Positions 14,921 through 22,966 of a DNA stretch of 41,353 nt are shown here, piece after piece. The stretch covers positions 1 to 41,353 of the forward strand of contig JBJXGV010000035.1 in NCBI GenBank assembly GCA_046160485.1. Direction: 5' to 3'. Origin of the DNA: JBJXGV01 sp046160485. GTDB lineage: Bacteria > Orphanbacterota > Orphanbacteria > JBJXGV01. Below the pieces are notes generated by a model, which did no database searches, was not told the origin of the DNA, and worked only from the letters and a program-made list of their open reading frames with translations. Positions within the stretch are counted from its first letter, which is position 1. Each line of letters opens with the position of its first letter. The position numbers and the translations under genes were made by a program.

Positions 14921-15948
14921 CGCGAGCGAAGCGCCGCGCGTTCGAGCCCGAGAAACTCGAGCGCCGTTCCCGAGAGCAAGCGCTCTTTCGTGGCCGCGTC
15001 GAGGTCGTGCATCGATTCAATGAGCGCGCCGGGGCGCTCCTCGCCGAGCGGGAACGGATAGTCGGAGCCGAGCGCGATGCGATTCGCGCCGATGAGCGCG
15101 ACGAGTGCGCGGAGCGCCGCCGCGTCGTGCACGAGCGAATCGACGTAGAACCGTCCGAGATACGAACGCGGGCTCGCGGCGTTGTCGACCGCGCACAGAT
15201 CGGGGCGCACGTTAAATCCGTGCTCGATTCGCCCGATCGTCCCGGGGAACGAACCGCCGCCGTGCGCGAAGCCGATCCGCAGGCGCGGAAGGCGTTCGAG
15301 CACGCCGCCGAAGATGACGGAGCAGATCGCAAGCGCCGTCTCCGCCGGCATGCCGACGAGCCACGCGAGCCAGTACTTCTCGAGCCGCTCGCGTCCGAGC
15401 ATCTCCCACGGGTGAACGAAAACCGCCGCGCCGAGTTCCTGCGCCGCTTCGAACACGGGGAAGAGTTCGGGCGCGTCGAGATTCCACGCGTTGACGTGGG
15501 ATCCGATCTGCACGCCGGCGAGGCCGAGCGTGCGTACGCAGCGCTCGAGCTCGCGTACCGCGAGCGCGGGAGACTGCATGGGCAGCGTTCCGAGCCCGAC
15601 GAATCGCGTCGGGTGCGCGGCAACGACGCCGGCGATGTGATCGTTGAGTAGCCGCGCAAGATCGTGCGCGTCGTCGGACTTCGCCCAGTAGCTGAACATC
15701 ACCGGCACCGTCGAGAGCACTTGCACGCCGACCTCGCACGCGTCGCTCTCCGCCATGCGCCGCGACGCATCCCAGCAGTTGTCGCCAATTTCGCGGAAGA
15801 ACCTGTCGTCGATCATCATGCGCGCGCGGCATGGCGCGTGATGCTCCAGGCGCACGAACCCGCCATACCCGTACCGCTCGCGCAAATCGGGCCAACGCTC
15901 CGGGAGGATGTGCGTGTGGAGATCGATCTTCAGGGGCGTCGTCCCCAC
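14917..15948 (-). CDS. 2-amino-3-carboxymuconate-6-semialdehyde decarboxylase (ACMSD)
   Basis: Zn-dependent amidohydrolase-superfamily decarboxylase. It turns the HAO product into 2-aminomuconate semialdehyde and so diverts flux from quinolinate/NAD synthesis to catabolism. The 343-aa protein has zinc ligands at LHTHILPE (His 11 and 13), FVHPWEM (His 179) and GSDYPFPLGE (Asp 296). The active-site His is in AHGGGSFP (about 229), with Arg in IGRIEHGF. These match the Pseudomonas enzyme with an offset of about two. The GTG start has a poor ribosome binding site and lies 29 bp after the HAO gene. Confidence 0.93.
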   Translation of the reverse strand: MGTTPLKIDLHTHILPERWPDLRERYGYGGFVRLEHHAPCRARMMIDDRFFREIGDNCWDASRRMAESDACEVGVQVLSTVPVMFSYWAKSDDAHDLARLLNDHIAGVVAAHPTRFVGLGTLPMQSPALAVRELERCVRTLGLAGVQIGSHVNAWNLDAPELFPVFEAAQELGAAVFVHPWEMLGRERLEKYWLAWLVGMPAETALAICSVIFGGVLERLPRLRIGFAHGGGSFPGTIGRIEHGFNVRPDLCAVDNAASPRSYLGRFYVDSLVHDAAALRALVALIGANRIALGSDYPFPLGEERPGALIESMHDLDAATKERLLSGTALEFLGLERAALRSR

Positions 15949-15977
15949 GGGCGCGGCGACTCGATCCGCGGCCGCGG

Positions 15978-16505
15978 CTACTTAGCCGGAGCCGGAGCGG
16001 GGACTTCCATCACGGCGCCGCACTTCTTGCAAGTGCGCAGCGACTCGTTCGCATAGAAGTCTTGGATGATCGGCTTGAGTTGTTTGCCGAGATCGACGAG
16101 CTGAAACGACGTGTCGTGAAGAATCTCGCCGCACCCGTCGCAGTACCAGCGGAGGTGATCCTGCTCGTCACCCGCTCGTTTGCGCTCGACAACCATCCCG
16201 ACGGTGCCCGCGGGGCGCTGCGGCGAGTGCGGGATCCCCGGCGGCAATAGAAAGATGTCGCCCTCGCGAATCTGCACGTCGCGCGGCTTTCCGTCCTCGA
16301 TGATGCGCACGACGATGTCGCCTTCGATCTGGTAGAAAAACTCCTCGCCGTCCTCGATGTGGTAATCCTTCCGCTGATTCGGCCCGCCGACGATCATCAC
16401 GAGGAACTCCGAGTCCTGCCAGATCATCTTGTTGCCGACGGGCGGCTTGAGCAGATCGCGGTGCTCGTCGATCCACCCCTTCAGATTGAACGCGGTCAGC
16501 GGCAT
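15978..16505 (-). CDS. nbaC: 3-hydroxyanthranilate 3,4-dioxygenase
   Basis: Non-haem Fe(II) cupin dioxygenase opening the ring of 3-hydroxyanthranilate to 2-amino-3-carboxymuconate semialdehyde. The 175-aa length is that of the bacterial form. Iron ligands lie at about His 49, Glu 54/55 (DYHIEDGEEFF) and His 93 (PPGIPHSP). Two CxxC pairs, YCDGCG (about 122-125) and TCKKCG (about 159-162), form the rubredoxin-like second iron site known from the Cupriavidus enzyme. The ATG start has GGAGG at eight bases. It is the first gene of the minus-strand kynurenine run. Confidence 0.96.
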   Translation of the reverse strand: MPLTAFNLKGWIDEHRDLLKPPVGNKMIWQDSEFLVMIVGGPNQRKDYHIEDGEEFFYQIEGDIVVRIIEDGKPRDVQIREGDIFLLPPGIPHSPQRPAGTVGMVVERKRAGDEQDHLRWYCDGCGEILHDTSFQLVDLGKQLKPIIQDFYANESLRTCKKCGAVMEVPAPAPAK

Positions 16506-16563
16506 GTATCGGTCCTCCCCTCGGATCGTGAGATGTCGAACGATTCGCGCGTGGTGAATACGT

Positions 16564-16592
16564 CCTTTATCACGTTCGGCCGCGCGCCTCAA
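16564..16592 (-). promoter_or_regulatory. Candidate promoter of the HAO-ACMSD-kynU-kmo-TDO operon
   Basis: TTGAGG and TAAAGG are 17 bp apart on the minus strand, giving a predicted start near 16557 and a leader of about 50 nt ending in the GGAGG site. The -10 match is modest (TGATAAAG offers a register one or two bases over). Confidence 0.4.
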
Positions 16593-16689
16593 GCGACGGA
16601 ACTCGAGACCCAACAAGACGCGTCGATGTTTGGGTAGAGTAGCCGCCATCTTCGCCTCCCCAGTGGCGAGCCGTACAGGCGGAATTGCG

Positions 16690-18027
16690 ATGACAAACCC
16701 CTCACCGTTCCTGGCGCATCTTTCTTTCGCGATCGCTCTTCTCTTCGGATCCCTGAACATTCCCTCACGAGCCGACTGCGCCTCTTGGTTCGTGCTGCCG
16801 GGGTCGCCGGCCCAAGACATACGCCATGAGGATCTCGCGTTCCTCACACCGTCGCTTGGGTGGGTCGTCAACGGAGACGGCGAGATCCACAAGACCACGA
16901 ACGGGGGCGTGACGTGGCTGTTTGCCGCACAGCTCGACGGCTTCCTCAGGTCCGTGGTCTTCGTCGACTCGCTCCACGGCTGGACCGGCGCACTCTTCTC
17001 GCCCGATTCGCTCCTCTACGAAACGACCGATGGCGGCTTCACGTGGACCCTCGAATCGATTCCCGAACAGGCGCCTGAGGGTATCTGCGGGCTCTTCGCC
17101 GTCGACAGCTCCGTCATCTATGGTTGCGGCCGCTACAACGGCCCTCCGCGCATGATCAAGACGACGGACGGCGGCGAGACCTGGACGTCGAGCGATCTGA
17201 GCGCCTACGCGACGACGCTCGTCGACTGCTACTTCACCTCGCCCGACTCAGGCTTTGTCGCGGGCGGAATCGGCACGTATCCCGATTCGACGCGCGACGT
17301 CGTCCTGCGAACGACAGACGGCGGCGCATCGTGGAGTGCGGTGCACACGGGCAATCGCCTCAAAGAGTGGTGCTGGAAGATCTCGTTCCCGTCGCCCCTC
17401 GTCGGGTACATCTCGCTCGAGCGCCTTGCCTTCCAAGTGTCGTTTCTCAAGACGACCGACGGCGGCGCGACGTGGAGCCGCAAGCCTTTCACAAGCGGCG
17501 GCTACTACCGCGCGCAAGGAATCGGGTTCGCCGACGACATGGTCGGCTGGATCGGCGGCAGCACGCCGATGTACGCGACCACCGACGGCGGCGAGACGTG
17601 GCAGACGGAAACGTGGGGGCAGAACGTCAATCAGTTCTGTTTCACGAGCGACAGCCTCGCATACGCCGTCGGCAAGAAGGTCTACAAGTACGACGTAAAC
17701 GATCCGACGTGGGTCGACAATGAAAACGGCGGTGCGGGTTCGTCGAGCGGCGGCGCGACCATCGTCAGAAGCGCGCCGAATCCGTTTCGCTCCGACGCCG
17801 CGATCGACTACCGGATCACGGCGCCCGAGTTTGTGCGGTTGACGGTGCACGACCTCGCCGGCGCGCGTGTCGCGACGATCGCCGAAGGACACGTCGCCCC
17901 CGGCGATCACCGCGCGGTGTGGAACGGGCGCGACGTCCTCGGAAAACAGGTGGCGTCGGGGACGTATCTCTGCCGCATCGAAGCGAACAGTCGCGCCCAC
18001 TCGACGCGCATCGTGCTCATTCGTTAG
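16690..18027 (+). CDS. Secreted BNR/YCF48-like beta-propeller with C-terminal sorting domain
   Basis: A 445-aa protein with a signal peptide (hydrophobic HLSFAIALLFG, then a cleavage region near SRADC). Six Asp-box motifs of the form TTDGGxTW mark blades of a photosystem-stability/BNR-type propeller (TTNGGVTW, TTDGGFTW, TTDGGETW, TTDGGASW, TTDGGATW, TTDGGETW). After a Gly/Ser linker the last roughly 80 residues (APNPF, VHDLAGARVA, WNGRDVLGKQVASGTYLC) form a FlgD-Ig/type A sorting domain like those of type IX secretion substrates. The ligand is unknown. The ATG is chosen because it directly precedes the signal peptide; a longer TTG version lacks one. Confidence 0.85.
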   Translation: MTNPSPFLAHLSFAIALLFGSLNIPSRADCASWFVLPGSPAQDIRHEDLAFLTPSLGWVVNGDGEIHKTTNGGVTWLFAAQLDGFLRSVVFVDSLHGWTGALFSPDSLLYETTDGGFTWTLESIPEQAPEGICGLFAVDSSVIYGCGRYNGPPRMIKTTDGGETWTSSDLSAYATTLVDCYFTSPDSGFVAGGIGTYPDSTRDVVLRTTDGGASWSAVHTGNRLKEWCWKISFPSPLVGYISLERLAFQVSFLKTTDGGATWSRKPFTSGGYYRAQGIGFADDMVGWIGGSTPMYATTDGGETWQTETWGQNVNQFCFTSDSLAYAVGKKVYKYDVNDPTWVDNENGGAGSSSGGATIVRSAPNPFRSDAAIDYRITAPEFVRLTVHDLAGARVATIAEGHVAPGDHRAVWNGRDVLGKQVASGTYLCRIEANSRAHSTRIVLIR

Positions 18028-18035
18028 GCGGTGGA

Positions 18036-21000
18036 TCAGCGCGCGCCGAGAGCCGCCGTGACGCGCGCGCGCGTTTCCTCGGAGATCGAGTCGGGGACGA
18101 TCGTCACGTCGCGCCCCTGCGCCACCGCGACGAGTTGCCCGCCGATGACGGCGATGCGGTGACCCGCGACAGCCGGCACCTTCCGCCCGGGCAGGATCCG
18201 TCCGAAGACGTTGAGCGGATCGGTGGCCGCCAGAACGAGCGGTTCGCCGGCGGCAGTGTCGTGACTCGCCTCGCGCAGGCGCACAACCGCGTCGGCGAGC
18301 GCGTACTGCTCGCCGGCGACGCGCGCCACGAAGCGGCCGCCGCGCACCTCGCCGCGCGCCTCCATCCGCCGGTATGCGCGCACGAGCGCGCTCCACGGGG
18401 GCGCGGCGGGCTCGCGCGCGAGAAGATCGCGGAAGACGATGCCGTAGCGCCGCAGCAGGACGTCGCACCAGTGCTCGACGCGATCGCCCGCATCGTCACT
18501 CGACAGCGCGGTGCGCCGGACGAGCGACCAGCGTCCGCCGCTCGCGGGAGAGCGTGACGCGAGCGGGCGGCCGAAGCGACGGCGAGCGAGCCGCGCAAGC
18601 GGCGCCGCGCCGCGGGCGCGCGCGGGCGCGCCGGGGCCCTGCGTCCCGGCGAGCGCGCGAAGCGCCGCGAACCCATCGCTCGTGACGAGCCCCGCCGCGG
18701 CGAGTTCGCCGATCGCGTCTTCGAGTTGGCGCGGCAGGAGTGACACCTCGCTCGCGAGTTCCGCGCCGAAGAGCGCGCCGCGCTTCTCGAGCGCCTCGAG
18801 GACCGCGCGCGCGTTCCCACCGAGCGGGCGCCCGCGCGGCGATGCCTCGGACGGTGCGTTCGCCTTCGGCGGTGCGCTCGTTGCGCGGGCCGGCGCCTCG
18901 TCGGCCGCCGCCGCGTCGCGCGGCAAGAGCCACGCGAGGTCTTCGCGAATCAAGATCGTGATCGGCAGCGCGCGCGTGACGGATTTCATCGGGCGCGCGG
19001 CGCTCGTGGAGGCGCGCCGCGGACGCAACCGGCACCACGACACCTGCCCCGAATAGCTGAGCGCGTCGAGCCACGCCGGATCGTAGCTCTCCATGCGGTT
19101 CGCGAAGAGCGCGCGCTCCCAATCGGCCGCCGGCGCCTCGAATCCTTCGAACTGCGCGACGAGTTCCAGCAGGCCGTGCTCGCCGCGAAGGCGCGCGCTC
19201 CCATCGAGATGTTGGTGGCGCGCAAGGAATCGAAGAAACGCCTCGGGCGCAACCGGCTCGATCTGGCGGCGCAGACCATCGAGCGTGAGGCGGTGAATGC
19301 GCGCGAGCAAGCGGCGGTCGCACCACTCGGGGCCGTCTTCATCCGCCGGAGTGATCGATGAGATCGGCGGAAGCGTCGCCGCCTCCGGCGTGAACCGGCC
19401 GCGCAGCGCGAAACCCTCTGCCTCGAGCGCGAGAAGCGCGTCGCGCACGTCGCCCGCCGGGAGCGCGAGGTCGGCGACGATCTCCGACGGCCGGATCGGC
19501 CCGCTGACCTCGAGGCGGCCGCGCACGATCGCACTGATCGCCGCGTCTCGTGTCCACTCGCTTCGCACGCCGGAGGGCACCGCGAGCGGAGGCTCGGCCA
19601 CCGCGCCGTCCCACACCGCAACGATCGCAGGCCACATCTCAGCCGTGGCCATGAGGAGCGGCGCCCCAGGAACGTATACGAGGGCCGCCCGCCCCGCGGC
19701 GCGCAACGGCTCGAAGTGCGCGCGCCACTCCCCCGCCTCCTCGGCCGGAAACGCGACGAATGAAAGGAGCGCGTCGTGCAACTCGTCGGCGTCGCGCACA
19801 AGCGGCCACGCCTCGCGCTGCACCTGGCGGATCGCGTCGGGCGAAAGTTCCGCCAGATCGCGCACCGACTCGTCGGCGAGCGTACGTCGCAGCGTGATCG
19901 CGCGCGCGCGCCGCTCCTCGAGCGGCGCGTCGTCGAGGAACGCGTACGGCTGCGCGTTGAGACGCTGATGCGAGAAAGGCGATGGCTCGCGCGTATCGAC
20001 GCCGATGAGTTCGACGCGCTGCGCCTCGATGTCGCCGAGAAGTGCGCACCAACCGTCGAGATCCATCGCTTCGCGCAGGCAATCGCGCATCGTCTCGCGG
20101 ACGAGCGGATGATCGGGCACCTCGATGTCGCCGATCACGTTCTCGAGACAGCCGGTCTGCTGCGGGAATACCGCGGCCAGGAGATCCTCCGCGCGCATGC
20201 GTTGAATCTGCGGCGGCACGCGCTTCCCCTTTTCGAAGCGTTTCACCGCGAGCGCGCGCGTGACATCCCAGCGCCAACGGCTCGTGAAGAACGGCGTCGC
20301 GAGCACGGCCTGCACGAGCGTGCTCTCGGCAATGCGCGTATTCACGAGCCGGAACATCTGCTCGAGCGGGAAGCTGTGCCCTTCGCCGAGCGAGAGCACG
20401 ATGCCGTCGTCGTCCGCCGACGCTTGAAGCTCGAAATTGAAAGTGCGGCAGAACTTCTTCCTCATCGCGAGGCCCCACGCGCGATTGATGCGGCTGCCGA
20501 ACGGCGAATGAATGACGAGCTGCATGCCGCCGCCTTCGTCGAAGAAGCGTTCGAAAAGCACGCGCCGCCGCGAGGGGACCATTCCGGTCGCTGCCTTCTG
20601 CGCCGCGACGTAGCGCACGACCTGCTCCGCCGCCCACGGCGTCGCGCACGTTTCGGTCTCGACCCAGCGCCGCGCGGCGCGCTCGCCGTCGGCACGCTCC
20701 GCGATCTCCTCGCGCAAGCGCGACACTTCCTCCGAGAGTTCGCGCGTGCGCCCCGGCGCCTCGCCGAGCCAGAAGGGTATCGACGGAGGAGCGCCGTGCG
20801 CGTCGACGACGACGACCTCGCCGCCGCGGACGTATCGGATCATCCACGACGTGTTCCCGAGCAGAAAGACATCGCCCGCGTTGCTCTCGATCGCGAAGTC
20901 TTCGTTGAGCGAGCCGACGAACGTTCTCTTCTCGTCGTCGATGACGACGCGGAAGTCGGCGATCTCCGGGATCGCGCCGCCGCACGTGATCGCGACGAGG

Positions 21001-22502
21001 CGCGCGCCGCGGCGTCCGCGAATGCGCCGCCCCACACGATCGTGGTGGAGATACGCGCCGCGCCGGCCCATGCGGCTTGCGATGCCATCGCCCAGCACGG
21101 TTACGACGTCGTCGAACTCGCGCCGTTCGAGCGCGCGAAACGGATAGGCGCGGCGGCAGAGCGCGAAGAGTTCGTCTTCGTCCCAGTCGTCGCACGCCGC
21201 GGCGGCGACGATCTGCTGCGCGAGCACGTCGAGCGGCGAGACCGGCATCACGATTTCGTCGAGCCGCCCTGCGCGCACCGCGCGCACGAGCGCAAGACAC
21301 TCGACGAGATCGTCGCGCGTCATCGCGAAGATGCGTCCCTTCGGAATCGCACCGAGCGAGTGGCCCGCGCGCCCGATCCGCTGCAAGAGCGTCGCGATCG
21401 CGCGCGGCGATCCGATCTGGCAGACGAGATCGATGTGTCCGACATCGATTCCGAGTTCGAGCGACGCCGTCGCCACGACCGCCTTGATCGTGCCGCCCTT
21501 AAGACCCCGCTCCGTTTCGCGGCGAATCTTGTGCGAGAGACTGCCGTGGTGCGACATCACCGCGCCTTCGCCGAGCCGCTGCGTGAGTTGGTGGCTCACG
21601 CGCTCCGCGAGCTTGCGCGTGTTCACGAAGATGAGCGTGCTCTTGTGCTCGTGAATCAGAGCAACCATCCGTTCGTAGATTTCGCCCCACTGCTCGTGCG
21701 AGCAGACCGCCGAGAGTTCGGTGAGCGGCGTTTCGACGGCGAGATCGAGCTCGCGCAGGTGTCCCGCGTCGACAACAACCGGCTCGCGCGGCGCAACGGC
21801 GCGCGTGCCCTGGGGCGTGCTCGCGATCGCACTCGGCGCGCCCTCGCCCGCGCCCGTGAGGAAGCGCGCGATCTCCGCGAGCGGCGCCTGCGTCGCGGAG
21901 AGACCGATGCGCACCGGGCGCACGTCGCAGAGCACGTCGAGACGCTCGAGCGACAGCGCCAGATGCGAGCCGCGCTTGTCGCGCGCGAGCGCGTGAATCT
22001 CATCGACGATCACGGTGTCGACCGTGCGAAGGATCTCGCGGCTCTTCGCACCGGTGAGCACGAGGTAGAGCGACTCCGGGGTCGTCACGAGAATGTGCGG
22101 CGGCTTGCGCAGCATCTTCTGCCGCTCGCTCGCGGGCGTGTCGCCCGTGCGCACGACGACGCGAATCTGCGGCACGAGCAGCACCTCTTCCGCCGCGAGC
22201 GCGAGCAACTCCTCGAGCGGGCCCTCCAAATTCTTCTGAATGTCGTTCGAGAGCGCGCGCAGCGGCGAGACGTAGAGAACGCGCGTCGCATCCGGAAGCG
22301 GAGCGGCGAGTCCATCGCGCAAGAGGCGGTCGATGCTCGCGAGGAATGCCGCGAGCGTCTTGCCGGACCCGGTCGGCGCGGCGATGAGCGTGTCGCGCCG
22401 CGCGGCGATCGCGGGCCAGCCGCGCGCCTGCGCGTCGGTCGGCGCGCTGAAGCGCGATTCGAACCAGCGGCGTGTGATCGGATGGAAGGACGACGTCGGC
22501 AT
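18036..22502 (-). CDS. lhr: Full-length Lhr superfamily 2 ATP-dependent helicase
   Basis: A 1488-aa 3'-5' helicase implicated in DNA repair. The N-terminal motor has Walker A APTGSGKT (about 42-49), VDEIHALARDKRG (DEIH box), SATQ (motif III) and LQRIGRAGH (motif VI). It continues into the Lhr core (winged helix and beta-barrel) and the long bacterial C-terminal extension. Ala/Pro/Lys-rich linkers occur near residues 1200-1240. The ATG start has no clear ribosome binding site. A TAACAT box 8 bp upstream suggests a leaderless transcript. It ends 8 bp from the convergent propeller gene. Confidence 0.93.
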   Translation of the reverse strand: MPTSSFHPITRRWFESRFSAPTDAQARGWPAIAARRDTLIAAPTGSGKTLAAFLASIDRLLRDGLAAPLPDATRVLYVSPLRALSNDIQKNLEGPLEELLALAAEEVLLVPQIRVVVRTGDTPASERQKMLRKPPHILVTTPESLYLVLTGAKSREILRTVDTVIVDEIHALARDKRGSHLALSLERLDVLCDVRPVRIGLSATQAPLAEIARFLTGAGEGAPSAIASTPQGTRAVAPREPVVVDAGHLRELDLAVETPLTELSAVCSHEQWGEIYERMVALIHEHKSTLIFVNTRKLAERVSHQLTQRLGEGAVMSHHGSLSHKIRRETERGLKGGTIKAVVATASLELGIDVGHIDLVCQIGSPRAIATLLQRIGRAGHSLGAIPKGRIFAMTRDDLVECLALVRAVRAGRLDEIVMPVSPLDVLAQQIVAAAACDDWDEDELFALCRRAYPFRALERREFDDVVTVLGDGIASRMGRRGAYLHHDRVGRRIRGRRGARLVAITCGGAIPEIADFRVVIDDEKRTFVGSLNEDFAIESNAGDVFLLGNTSWMIRYVRGGEVVVVDAHGAPPSIPFWLGEAPGRTRELSEEVSRLREEIAERADGERAARRWVETETCATPWAAEQVVRYVAAQKAATGMVPSRRRVLFERFFDEGGGMQLVIHSPFGSRINRAWGLAMRKKFCRTFNFELQASADDDGIVLSLGEGHSFPLEQMFRLVNTRIAESTLVQAVLATPFFTSRWRWDVTRALAVKRFEKGKRVPPQIQRMRAEDLLAAVFPQQTGCLENVIGDIEVPDHPLVRETMRDCLREAMDLDGWCALLGDIEAQRVELIGVDTREPSPFSHQRLNAQPYAFLDDAPLEERRARAITLRRTLADESVRDLAELSPDAIRQVQREAWPLVRDADELHDALLSFVAFPAEEAGEWRAHFEPLRAAGRAALVYVPGAPLLMATAEMWPAIVAVWDGAVAEPPLAVPSGVRSEWTRDAAISAIVRGRLEVSGPIRPSEIVADLALPAGDVRDALLALEAEGFALRGRFTPEAATLPPISSITPADEDGPEWCDRRLLARIHRLTLDGLRRQIEPVAPEAFLRFLARHQHLDGSARLRGEHGLLELVAQFEGFEAPAADWERALFANRMESYDPAWLDALSYSGQVSWCRLRPRRASTSAARPMKSVTRALPITILIREDLAWLLPRDAAAADEAPARATSAPPKANAPSEASPRGRPLGGNARAVLEALEKRGALFGAELASEVSLLPRQLEDAIGELAAAGLVTSDGFAALRALAGTQGPGAPARARGAAPLARLARRRFGRPLASRSPASGGRWSLVRRTALSSDDAGDRVEHWCDVLLRRYGIVFRDLLAREPAAPPWSALVRAYRRMEARGEVRGGRFVARVAGEQYALADAVVRLREASHDTAAGEPLVLAATDPLNVFGRILPGRKVPAVAGHRIAVIGGQLVAVAQGRDVTIVPDSISEETRARVTAALGAR

Positions 22503-22510
22503 CGCCACCG

Positions 22511-22516
22511 ATGTTA
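22511..22516 (-). promoter_or_regulatory. Candidate -10 box of lhr
   Basis: TAACAT on the minus strand ends 8 bp before the lhr ATG. No convincing -35 is visible. The spacing would put the transcript start at or next to the start codon. Confidence 0.35.
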
Positions 22517-22560
22517 GCCCGCGCGTCCCCGCCGCGAAAGCCTCTTCGATTTGTGGCCGG

Positions 22561-22589
22561 GCCGGCTCGAAAGCTAGCGCCGAGCCGGC
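22561..22589. promoter_or_regulatory. Perfect inverted repeat between lhr and the MoaD-like gene
   Basis: GCCGGCTCG and CGAGCCGGC form a perfect 9-bp inverted repeat with an 11-nt spacer in the 187-bp divergent gap. Its position upstream of both genes fits a shared operator. As RNA it would make a strong hairpin. I see nothing else in this gap apart from weak -10-like sequences (TACATT near 22647). Confidence 0.45.
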
Positions 22590-22689
22590 GAATGTTCGCG
22601 CACGCCCCACGCGCAAAACCCCCTCGCGAGCCTCCCGCGATGCTGATACATTCGTCTCCGTTGCCGCCCCCCGACACTGCGAGCTTCGG

Positions 22690-22965
22690 ATGCCGATCAA
22701 CGTCTACATCCCAACGGCGCTGCGACAGTACGTCGAGAACGCGCCCGAACTCTCTCTCGGCGCTGCGACCGTTCGTGCCGCGCTCGAAGAGATCGAACGC
22801 ACCCACCCCGCGCTCTATCCCAGCATCTGCGATGAAACCGGCGCCGTGCGGCGTCACCTGAATCTTTTCGTGAACTCGTCCCACATACGCGATCTCGATG
22901 GGCTCGACACGCCGCTCGCGCACGGGGACGTCCTCTCGGTCATGATCGCCGTCTCAGGAGGTTGA
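22690..22965 (+). CDS. MoaD/ThiS-family sulfur-carrier-like protein
   Basis: A 91-aa beta-grasp protein starting MPINVYIPTALRQY and ending in VSGG, the C-terminal Gly-Gly that is adenylated and thiocarboxylated in MoaD, ThiS and ubiquitin-like carriers. NLFVNSSHIRDLDG and HGDVLSVMIAV match the usual beta-strands before the tail. No moaE, thiG or E1-like activating enzyme lies nearby, so the acceptor is unknown. The gene is followed one base later by a propeller gene whose ribosome binding site overlaps the Gly-Gly codons. The ATG start has no strong ribosome binding site. Confidence 0.88.
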   Translation: MPINVYIPTALRQYVENAPELSLGAATVRAALEEIERTHPALYPSICDETGAVRRHLNLFVNSSHIRDLDGLDTPLAHGDVLSVMIAVSGG

Positions 22966-22966
22966 G

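Noticed and set aside
19776..22517. A plus-strand frame of about 913 codons opposite lhr
   Set aside because: Antisense to conserved helicase motifs; Arg/Glu/His-rich composition without any recognisable domain. Same explanation applies to the plus-strand frames opposite pheT, recN, ispA and xseA.
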